Assembly: GCA_031550605.1 (NCBI GenBank)
Contig: JAVBOK010000051.1
Coordinates: 1-15,131 of the forward strand
Direction: 5' to 3'
DNA: 15,131 nucleotides
Source of the DNA: FLUQ01 sp031550605
GTDB taxonomy: Bacteria; Desulfobacterota; Desulfovibrionia; Desulfovibrionales; Desulfovibrionaceae
The notes beneath the pieces were generated by a model that had not been told where the DNA came from, ran no database searches, and saw only the letters and a program-made list of their open reading frames with translations. How positions within the stretch are numbered: position 1 is the first letter of the stretch; every line of letters begins with the position of its first letter. A program made the position numbers and the translations under genes. Below are positions 1 to 6,405 of this stretch, piece by piece.

Positions 1-50
1 TATATACCCCCCCCCCCCCCACCGGGGGCGCGCCGCCCCCCCCCGCCCCC

Positions 51-67
51 CGCCGCCGACGGCGGCG
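51..67. repeat. GC inverted repeat (7-bp arms)
   Basis: The arms CGCCGCC (51-57) and GGCGGCG (61-67) pair perfectly around GAC. It lies directly after the C tracts. No T tract follows on either strand, so it is not a convincing terminator. Confidence 0.5.
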
Positions 68-74
68 TGAGTGA

Positions 75-96
75 GCCGAAAACCACGTTTTTCGGC
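75..96. repeat. Inverted repeat, 8-bp arms, 6-nt loop
   Basis: GCCGAAAA (75-82) pairs with TTTTCGGC (89-96) around CCACGT. The T run lies inside the right arm rather than after it. It could still act as a weak terminator for a gene to the left, but the role is not established. Confidence 0.5.
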
Positions 97-105
97 GAAC
101 GATCT

Positions 106-135
106 TTCACGAAATAGCTACAGCTATTTCGTGAA
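106..135. repeat. Long perfect inverted repeat (14-bp arms, 2-nt centre)
   Basis: TTCACGAAATAGCT (106-119) is the exact reverse complement of 122-135, with only AC between them. It is far more AT-rich than its surroundings and lacks a following T tract on either strand. It could be a protein-binding dyad, a bidirectional stem-loop or a mobile-element end. No open frame in it is credible. Confidence 0.7.
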
Positions 136-213
136 CATCACACTAGATGCAGCTGACGCTTCAGATAGTCGCTTGACGGCGAGCAAAGCGCGACGTTTCC
201 ATCCCCTACCCGC

Positions 214-237
214 CCGGGCGAAGCATGCTTCGCCCGG
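214..237. repeat. 24-bp perfect palindrome
   Basis: Positions 214-237 read identically on both strands, centred on GCATGC between 225 and 226, with no spacer. Such a dyad suits a dimeric DNA-binding protein better than a terminator. It lies about 95 bp upstream of the -35 element of the promoter at 332. Function unknown. Confidence 0.7.
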
Positions 238-331
238 CGCGTCGGTTTGACGGCGCCCCCTGTGAACCGGACGCCGCGAAAGCCACGCCTTTGCAACGCG
301 CAAGAGCGGCAAACGCCGCCCGTCTATTCTT

Positions 332-360
332 TTGACAACAGAGTAATCTCCGTGTATTGT
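332..360 (+). promoter_or_regulatory. Sigma70-type promoter of the glycosyltransferase / type I secretion operon
   Basis: A perfect -35 TTGACA (332-337) is followed after exactly 17 bp by TATTGT (355-360), which matches four of six bases of the -10 consensus. Transcription would start near 366-368, about 120 nt before the glycosyltransferase start codon. The local AT-richness in a GC-rich region supports the call. The next recognisable genes downstream on this strand form one coupled operon. Confidence 0.7.
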
Positions 361-381
361 ATATTGTTGAGCAACGTATAC
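359..381. promoter_or_regulatory. Operator-like imperfect dyad over the predicted transcription start
   Basis: The left half GTATATTGTTG (359-369) and the right half CAACGTATAC (372-381) are inverted copies, apart from one base in the TT/G step. The dyad is centred on 370/371, so it covers the end of the -10 element and the predicted +1. That position is typical for a repressor operator, although in RNA it could also form a small 5' hairpin. No regulator is identifiable. Confidence 0.35.
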
Positions 382-399
382 TGCACCTGGCGAATTGGG

Positions 400-497
400 C
401 CAGATGCGCATCCGTTCTATCCGCAGAGCGGCTTCATTCCATACTGCGGCATTGTCGGCACACACCATCTCCAACAGGCTGGACCAGATGCGCATCC
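400..497 (+). repeat. 14-nt direct repeat, second copy at the glycosyltransferase start codon
   Basis: CCAGATGCGCATCC occurs at 400-413 and again at 484-497, 84 nt apart. Each copy contains an ATG in the same frame, and both encode Gln-Met-Arg-Ile. The second copy holds the chosen start at 488. The first would give a 29-residue-longer protein whose extra sequence has no family match I know. It could be chance, a small duplication, or a decoy initiation site in the leader. Confidence 0.5.
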
Positions 498-1738
498 TGT
501 TCGTGCACCAGAATTTCCCGGCCCAGTACCGCCATCTTGTGGCTCATTGCGCGTCCCTGCCGGGATGCGAGGCCGCCTGCATCGGCGAATCCGCCAATCT
601 TATGCGCTGGCCGGGCATCAAGGGCGTGCGCATTCACGGGTACAGCCTGACTCCGGAGAAAAAAAGCGACCTGCACCCGTACCTGGCCGGCCTTGACGGC
701 AACGTGCGGCGCGGCCAGGCGGTGGCCCGCACGGCGCTGGAAATCAGGAAAAGCGGGTTTGAGCCGGATGTCATCTGCGTGCACAGCGGCTGGGGCGAGG
801 CCCTGTACCTGAAAGACATCTTTCCGGACGCGCGCATGCTGGTCTTTTGCGAATTCTATTACAACGCCGAAGGTTCCGACGTGGCGTTCGAATCGCGCGA
901 ACCCATATCGCTGGACAAGCGCCTGCTCACCCGCACGCGCAACATGACCCAGATGCTGAGCATGGCCGGCGGGGACTGGGGCATCAGCCCCACCGAATGG
1001 CAGCGCGCCCAGTACCCGCCCATGGTCAGAGAACGCATCAGCGTCATCCACGACGGCATCGACACGGACCTGGTCCGGCCCGACCCCGGCGCGCACTGCT
1101 CTCTGGCGGGGGGGGCGCGGCTGAAGGCCGGCGACGAGGTCGTGACCTTCGTCAACCGCAACCTGGAACCGTACCGGGGCTTTCACATTTTCGCCCGTTC
1201 CCTGCCGCTGATCCAGAAACTGCGGCCGGCCGCGCACGTGGTGATCATCGGGGAAGACGGCGTCAGCTACGGCGCGCAGCCGCCCAAGGGCGCCACCTAC
1301 CGCGAAATGTTCATGAAAGAGGTGCGGGACAAGCTGGACATGTCCAAAATCCACTTTCTCGGCCGGGTGCCTTACGAGCATTTTCTGACCATCCTGCGCA
1401 TCTCGGCGGCGCATGTGTACCTGACCTATCCCTTTGTGCTGTCCTGGTCCATGCTGGAAGCCATGGCCGCCGGGTGCCTGGTCATCGGCTCGAAAACTCC
1501 GCCGGTGGAAGAAGTGCTGCGCCACGGGAAAAACGGCCTGCTGGCGGATTTCTTCTCTCCGGAAGAGGTCGGCCGCGCCGTCGCCGGCGCGCTGAGCAGC
1601 CCGAACCGCGCGCGCCCCCTGCGCGAAGCCGCCAGAAAAACCATTGTGGAGCGCTATGACCTGCGCTCCGTCTGTCTGCCGCAGCAGATGAACCTTATCA
1701 GTTCCCTGGCCCGCGGGGAAACGCCGAAAACCGCATGA
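488..1738 (+). CDS. Family 4-type glycosyltransferase
   Basis: This 416-residue cytoplasmic glycosyltransferase is predicted to have a GT-B fold and to use a nucleotide-sugar donor; donor and acceptor are unknown. The opening MRILFVHQNFPAQYRHL is characteristic of the Glyco_trans_4_3 N-terminal domain, which is why I start at 488 rather than at the in-frame ATGs at 395 or 404. The ribosome site is weak (AGGCTGGA). The C-terminal half has the donor-binding region, with LEAMAAG (Glu near residue 324) and a TPPVEE segment. The upstream Glu of the usual E-x7-E pair is replaced by Phe in YPFVLSW, a form I recall from this subfamily. The stop overlaps the start of the ABC transporter gene (ATGA), so translation is coupled. 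By inference it may glycosylate the secreted protein or a cell-surface acceptor; nothing here proves that. Confidence 0.88.
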   Translation: MRILFVHQNFPAQYRHLVAHCASLPGCEAACIGESANLMRWPGIKGVRIHGYSLTPEKKSDLHPYLAGLDGNVRRGQAVARTALEIRKSGFEPDVICVHSGWGEALYLKDIFPDARMLVFCEFYYNAEGSDVAFESREPISLDKRLLTRTRNMTQMLSMAGGDWGISPTEWQRAQYPPMVRERISVIHDGIDTDLVRPDPGAHCSLAGGARLKAGDEVVTFVNRNLEPYRGFHIFARSLPLIQKLRPAAHVVIIGEDGVSYGAQPPKGATYREMFMKEVRDKLDMSKIHFLGRVPYEHFLTILRISAAHVYLTYPFVLSWSMLEAMAAGCLVIGSKTPPVEEVLRHGKNGLLADFFSPEEVGRAVAGALSSPNRARPLREAARKTIVERYDLRSVCLPQQMNLISSLARGETPKTA

Positions 1739-3960
1739 GCGACGCCCCCGCCCCCGACGCCGGAAACGCCACAAACGCCCCGAAACAGGAGAACTCCAAA
1801 CCGGACGCTCCCCTGCGCCATACCCTTCTGGCATCGTTCATCCGGGTGGCCCGGCATCACGCCGTGGACCTTTCGCTGCCGCTTCTGGTGCAAAAATACG
1901 CCCTGCGCGAGGCGGAAGTTTCCGGCGCGCTGCTGATGCGCATCGGAAAGGATTTCGGTTTCCGCATCGCGGAAAAAAAACTGGACTGGGACGCGATGCT
2001 GGCCGCCGGCCAGGTCTGGCCCGCGCTGGGGATGCTCAAAAACGGCCGGGGGGTGATCGTTTCCGGCATGGAAGACCCGGCCCAGGGCGGACGTCTGGCC
2101 TATCTGGACCCGGCGACCCCTTCCAACGGCTTTTTATGGCTGTCCCGCGAAGAATGGGAAGAAACCTTCAGCGGCACGCTGTTTCTGATCCGGCGGGAAT
2201 ACCGCCTGGACGATGAAAACCAGCCTTTCGGCCTGCGCTGGTTTTTTCCGGAAATCCTCCGCCAGAAGGGCATTTTCAGGGACGTGGCCGTGGGCGCGAT
2301 GGTCATCAACCTTTTCGCCCTGGCCAGCCCCTTTTTCTTTCAGATTCTGGTGGACAAGGTTCTGACGCACAAGGCCGAATCCACGCTGTACGCCCTGGTG
2401 GGCGGCATGCTGCTGGTGGTGCTGTTCGACAGCGTCCTCTCGTGGCTCAAGGGCTACATGCTGTTGCACGCCACCACGAAAATCGACCTGCGCCTGAGCA
2501 AGCGGACCTTCGGCCATCTGCTTTCCCTGCCGGTCACCTTTTTCGAGAGCGGCAGCGCCGGGGTGCTGCTGAAGCATATGCAGCAGACCGAAAAAATACG
2601 CGGCTTTCTGACCGGCAGTTTGTTCATGACCCTGCTGGAAGCCACGGTGCTGATCGTGCTGGTGCCGATCATGTTCTTTTACAGCGTCTGGCTGACGGCG
2701 CTGGCCCTGGCGTTCACCGGAACCATCGCCCTGGTTTTCATCCTGATCATCAGGCCGTACAGAAACGGCCTGATGCGCCTGTACGGCGCGGAAGCGGAAC
2801 GCCAGGCCCTGCTTGTGGAGGCCCTGCACGGGGTGTCCACCATCAAGGCCATGGCCCTGGAGCCGCTGCTCAACAGGGATTGGGGCGGGCGCTCCGCCAA
2901 AACCACCCTGCTGCAGTTTCAGGTCGGCAAACTGGGCATGACCGCCAAAACCATCACCACCGGCCTGAACAAGCTGATGCAGGTCGCCCTGCCCTGGGCC
3001 GGGGTTTCCCTTGTTTTCGAAGGCTCCATTTCCGTGGGGGCGCTGATCGCCTTCAACATGCTCGCCTCCCGCGTCAGCACCCCCCTGGTGCAACTTGTGG
3101 CCCTGATCAACGAGTACCAGCAGGTGGGCCTTTCCCTGCGCATGCTGGCCAACGTGATGAACGCGCCGCCGGAACGGTCCGCGCAGATCAGGGGCCTTTC
3201 CCCGGCCGTCAGGGGCAACATCGAAATCGAGGGCTTGAGCTTCCGCTACGGGCAGCACGGCGAATACGCGCTGAAAGACATCAACCTGTCCATCCGCCAG
3301 GGCGACGTCATCGGCATCGTCGGCCGTTCCGGATCCGGCAAAAGCACCCTTACCCGCCTGGTGCAGGGGCTGTATTCCATCCAGCAGGGCATCATCCGCA
3401 TCGACGGATTCGACCAGCGGGAACTGGATCTGGCCCATCTGCGGTCCAACATCGGCGTGGTGCTGCAGGAAAGTTTCATGTTCCGCGGCTCCGTGCGCCA
3501 GAACATCGCCCTGGCCAGCCCCGGGGCCACGTTCGAGGATATCGTGCGGGCTTCCCGCCTTGCCGGGGCGGACGAATTCATCCAGCGCCTGCCCAAAGGC
3601 TATGATACGGAACTGACGGAGAACGCCTCCAACCTTTCCGGCGGGCAACGCCAGCGCCTGGCCATCGCCAGAGCCCTTTTGACCAGGCCGCGCATCCTTA
3701 TTTTCGACGAGGCCACAAGCGCCCTTGACGCGGAAAGCGAAAGCATCGTGCAGAACAACCTTGCGGCCATCGCCAAAGGCCGCACCCTGCTGATCGTCAG
3801 CCACCGCCTGGCCATGCTCCGGCTGGCCGGCCGCCTGCTGGTCATGGACAAGGGGAGCATCATCGCCCAGGGGGCCCATGCCCAGCTGCTGCAGACCTGC
3901 CCCCTGTACCGGGAGCTTTGGGACAAGCAGCACAGCCATCTGCGGCAAGAGGCCATATGA
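1735..3960 (+). CDS. Type I secretion system ABC transporter / permease (HlyB/LapB-like)
   Basis: This inner-membrane ATPase and permease of 741 residues should power one-step export of a protein across both membranes, together with an HlyD-type adaptor and a TolC-type channel. Domain order is as follows. Residues 1-150 form a C39-like domain with no cysteine at all, so it cannot be a cysteine protease and probably docks substrate, as in HlyB. The exporter membrane domain runs from about 183 to 450. The ATPase has Walker A GRSGSGKST (530-538), signature LSGGQ (634-638), Walker B ILIFDE (654-659) and the switch His690. Length is normal for the family. It starts 4 bp inside the glycosyltransferase gene and ends 4 bp inside the HlyD-type gene. 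No RTX or other substrate gene is in the window. Substrates of this subtype are often large RTX adhesins (family knowledge). Confidence 0.93.
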   Translation: MSDAPAPDAGNATNAPKQENSKPDAPLRHTLLASFIRVARHHAVDLSLPLLVQKYALREAEVSGALLMRIGKDFGFRIAEKKLDWDAMLAAGQVWPALGMLKNGRGVIVSGMEDPAQGGRLAYLDPATPSNGFLWLSREEWEETFSGTLFLIRREYRLDDENQPFGLRWFFPEILRQKGIFRDVAVGAMVINLFALASPFFFQILVDKVLTHKAESTLYALVGGMLLVVLFDSVLSWLKGYMLLHATTKIDLRLSKRTFGHLLSLPVTFFESGSAGVLLKHMQQTEKIRGFLTGSLFMTLLEATVLIVLVPIMFFYSVWLTALALAFTGTIALVFILIIRPYRNGLMRLYGAEAERQALLVEALHGVSTIKAMALEPLLNRDWGGRSAKTTLLQFQVGKLGMTAKTITTGLNKLMQVALPWAGVSLVFEGSISVGALIAFNMLASRVSTPLVQLVALINEYQQVGLSLRMLANVMNAPPERSAQIRGLSPAVRGNIEIEGLSFRYGQHGEYALKDINLSIRQGDVIGIVGRSGSGKSTLTRLVQGLYSIQQGIIRIDGFDQRELDLAHLRSNIGVVLQESFMFRGSVRQNIALASPGATFEDIVRASRLAGADEFIQRLPKGYDTELTENASNLSGGQRQRLAIARALLTRPRILIFDEATSALDAESESIVQNNLAAIAKGRTLLIVSHRLAMLRLAGRLLVMDKGSIIAQGAHAQLLQTCPLYRELWDKQHSHLRQEAI

Positions 3961-5318
3961 TCCGAGCCCTCTGTAAAAAAATCGCGGACCGCTTTGAAAT
4001 AAAGCAGGACACCAGTCTGGCTCTGCTGGAATTCCACGCTGACCAGGCGGAGATGGAAAACCGGCCCATGCCCTTTTCCCTGCGCCTGACCCTGTACGCG
4101 CTTGTGCTCATCATCGCGTCCGCCATCGTCTGGGCCACGGTTTCCAAGGTGGACAAGGTGGTGGCCGCGTCGGGCAGGCTGGTATCCACGGCCCAGACCG
4201 TCAAGATCCAGCCTCTGGGCACCTCCATCATCAAAAAATTCGAAGTGGAAATCGGACAGATCGTGACGGCGGGGCAGATTCTTGTGCGCCTTGACCCCAC
4301 GTTCGCGCAGGCGGACGCGCAGCGGCTTACCGCGCGCAAGAACAGCCTGCGGCTTCAGATATCCCGCCTTGAGGCGGAACTGCGGCATACCGATTTCGTG
4401 CCCCTGCCGCAGACGGAAGAAGAGGACCGCAAAAACCAGACGATTCTTTTCCGGGGCAGAACGGACGAATACAACAGCCGCGTGGAAGCGTACGCCAAAA
4501 GCATAGAGGAACTCACCGCCACCCTGCAGTCGTCGGAGCAGCAGTACCAGGAAAACATCAAGCAACTGGGCATCATCAAGGAGCTGGAAAAAATCTACGA
4601 GGGGCTGTACCACAAAAAAGTGCAGAGCCTGGCCGACCTCCTGAACGCCAGATACCAGCGGGCCTCCAAACAGGCGGACGTGTCCCGGCTGGACAACGAA
4701 ATCAAGGAACGCCGCCAGAGCGTCGCCCGCCTTACCGCGGAGAAGAACGCCTTTTTCAGCAAATGGCACAACGACATTTCCATGGAACTCGTGGCCGCGC
4801 GCAAGGAATACGACGCCGTCAACGAAGAGCTGACCAAGGCCGCCAGACTGCGCGACCTTTCGGTGCTTGTGGCGCCCAGGCCGGCCGTGGTTCTGGAACT
4901 GGGCGCGCTTTCGGAAGGCTCCGTGGCCCGCGAAGGCGAACCGGTCATGACCCTGGTGCCCCTTGACGCCCCGCTGGAGGCGGAAGTCTTCATCGAACCG
5001 TCGGAAATCGGCTACGTGCGCGTGGGCGACGCCTGCCGCCTCAAATTGGACACCTTTCCCTTCCAGAAACACGGCACCATCGCGGGAACCTTGCGCACCA
5101 TCACCGACGACGCCGTGCGGGTCGAGCGCAGCGAACGCCCCGGCTTCAAGGCGCGCATCGCCTTTGACGCGGTGACGCTTATGCATGTGCCGGACACCAT
5201 GCGGCTTTTGCCCGGCATGTCGCTGCGGGCGGAAATCAAGGTCGGCACCCGCCGCGTCATCACCTTCCTGACGTACCCGCTCGTCCGCGTCCTTGACGAG
5301 TCCATGCGCGACCCCTGA
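3957..5318 (+). CDS. Type I secretion membrane fusion protein (HlyD/LapC-like)
   Basis: This periplasmic adaptor of 453 residues links the ABC transporter to an outer-membrane TolC-like protein. It has a short cytoplasmic N-terminus, one membrane segment (about 42-61), a first half of the barrel-sandwich/lipoyl domain (about 72-120, rich in GQIVTAGQ-type turns), a long charged coiled coil (about 120-310), the second lipoyl half and a beta-barrel (LEAEVFIEPSEIGYVRVGDAC onwards). I chose ATG 3957 because it overlaps the preceding stop as ATGA and gives the usual short tail before the membrane segment. An in-frame ATG at 3918 would lie deep inside the ABC gene. It is the last gene of the operon; no outer membrane partner follows. 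Confidence 0.92.
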   Translation: MIRALCKKIADRFEIKQDTSLALLEFHADQAEMENRPMPFSLRLTLYALVLIIASAIVWATVSKVDKVVAASGRLVSTAQTVKIQPLGTSIIKKFEVEIGQIVTAGQILVRLDPTFAQADAQRLTARKNSLRLQISRLEAELRHTDFVPLPQTEEEDRKNQTILFRGRTDEYNSRVEAYAKSIEELTATLQSSEQQYQENIKQLGIIKELEKIYEGLYHKKVQSLADLLNARYQRASKQADVSRLDNEIKERRQSVARLTAEKNAFFSKWHNDISMELVAARKEYDAVNEELTKAARLRDLSVLVAPRPAVVLELGALSEGSVAREGEPVMTLVPLDAPLEAEVFIEPSEIGYVRVGDACRLKLDTFPFQKHGTIAGTLRTITDDAVRVERSERPGFKARIAFDAVTLMHVPDTMRLLPGMSLRAEIKVGTRRVITFLTYPLVRVLDESMRDP

Positions 5319-5424
5319 GCGGACCGCCGCGAAAATAATCCCCGCCTTCCGCGCTCGCGTTTCCCGCCGCGCCCCCGCCGTAAAATGATTGGACGGGTCT
5401 GGTAAAACGCGCTATGAGGGCGGC
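5319..5424. other. Spacer between the secretion operon and phoH
   Basis: This short GC-rich gap holds only small stems and no clear terminator or promoter. A TTG at 5389 is in frame with phoH, but the GTG at 5425 is better placed. Confidence 0.5.
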
Positions 5425-6405
5425 GTGAGCACCCCCACGCAATTGACTTTGTCCTTTGACAATGCGTCCTGCGCAAATGCCTTGTTCGGCCCGCAAAACG
5501 CTCATCTGCTCGCGATCGCCGGGCGGTCCGGGGTGACCATCGGCACGCGCGGGCTGGAAGTGACCATTGAAGGCGCCAACGAAAAGGCCCAACTCGCGGC
5601 CAATCTGCTGACCCAGGTTTACGGCCTGCTGAAAGCCGGGCATACCCTGCACCCGCGCGATATCGGATACGCCCACGGCATGCTGCTGCGCGACCCTTCC
5701 GTTGACCTGCAGAAAATTTTCCGCGACGCGGTGTTCGTGGTTTCCCCCCGCCGGTCCGTCACCCCGAAGACCCTCAGCCAGCGCGATTACGTGGCGGCCC
5801 TGCGCGAAAACGACATGACCATCGCCGTGGGTCCCGCCGGCACGGGCAAAACCTATCTGGCCGTGGCGGTGGCCCTTTCCCTGCTGCTTGCCAAACGGGT
5901 GAAACGCATTATTTTGACCCGGCCGGCCGTGGAAGCCGGCGAACGGCTCGGTTTTCTGCCGGGCGATCTTGCGCAGAAGATCAATCCGTACCTGCGTCCT
6001 CTGTACGACGCCCTGCATGACATGCTCGATTTCGAACGGGTGGCTGAAATGCTGGAATCGGGGATTATCGAGGTGGCGCCCCTGGCGTTCATGCGCGGCC
6101 GCACCCTGAACGATTCGTTCATCATTCTGGACGAGGCCCAGAACACTACGCCGGAACAGATGAAAATGTTTCTGACCCGCATGGGCTTCGGGTCAAAAGC
6201 GGCCATCACCGGCGATGCGACCCAGATTGACCTGCCGCCCAACGGCAAGAGCGAAACGCCCCGCTCCGGCCTGGTGCATGCGGTGTCCGTGCTGCGGGAC
6301 GTGGACGGCATACGGATTCTGTACTTTCATGAAGAGGACGTCATCCGCCACCCTCTGGTGGGCCGGATAGTCAAGGCCTATGAACAACACGAAACTCCAA
6401 AATAG
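5425..6405 (+). CDS. phoH: PhoH-like ATPase
   Basis: This 326-residue cytoplasmic P-loop protein of the PhoH family is linked by family knowledge to RNA metabolism and is often paired with YbeY. Residues 1-90 form the small KH-like N-terminal part (TIGTRGLEVTIEGANE). Walker A GPAGTGKT spans 136-143. Walker B is LDEAQN at 235-240, followed by the sensor-like stretch AITGDATQIDLP. I prefer GTG 5425, preceded by GAGGGCGG, over the in-frame TTG at 5389, which would add 12 residues unlike the family. It begins the phoH / 7TM-HD / ybeY cluster common in Firmicutes and delta-proteobacteria. Its 3' end overlaps the next gene by 26 bp. The biochemical role of the family is still poorly defined. Confidence 0.9.
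   Translation: MSTPTQLTLSFDNASCANALFGPQNAHLLAIAGRSGVTIGTRGLEVTIEGANEKAQLAANLLTQVYGLLKAGHTLHPRDIGYAHGMLLRDPSVDLQKIFRDAVFVVSPRRSVTPKTLSQRDYVAALRENDMTIAVGPAGTGKTYLAVAVALSLLLAKRVKRIILTRPAVEAGERLGFLPGDLAQKINPYLRPLYDALHDMLDFERVAEMLESGIIEVAPLAFMRGRTLNDSFIILDEAQNTTPEQMKMFLTRMGFGSKAAITGDATQIDLPPNGKSETPRSGLVHAVSVLRDVDGIRILYFHEEDVIRHPLVGRIVKAYEQHETPK

Larger units (their letters stand above)
1..331. other. Non-coding, homopolymer- and palindrome-rich upstream region
   Basis: No convincing gene is seen here. Open frames crossing it are low-complexity and match no family I recognise. The stretch opens with 14 consecutive C (7-20), followed by runs of nine C (36-44) and six C (46-51). It then holds four inverted repeats (51-67, 75-96, 106-135, 214-237), listed separately. 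Composition becomes AT-richer only near 330, where the promoter begins. The C runs could be a real slippage-prone tract or a sequencing or assembly edge; the sequence alone cannot decide. Confidence 0.6.

Noticed and set aside
124..495. Minus-strand ORF of 123 aa over the upstream region
   Set aside because: No recognisable motif; it spans palindromes and the promoter, and its composition follows GC skew rather than a real protein.
2134..3948. Long minus-strand ORF across the ABC gene
   Set aside because: The plus strand carries a full set of ABC motifs; the reverse frame is low-complexity shadow.
5389..5418. Possible promoter TTGGAC / TATGAG just before phoH
   Set aside because: The -10 match is poor and transcription would start on the GTG codon itself.
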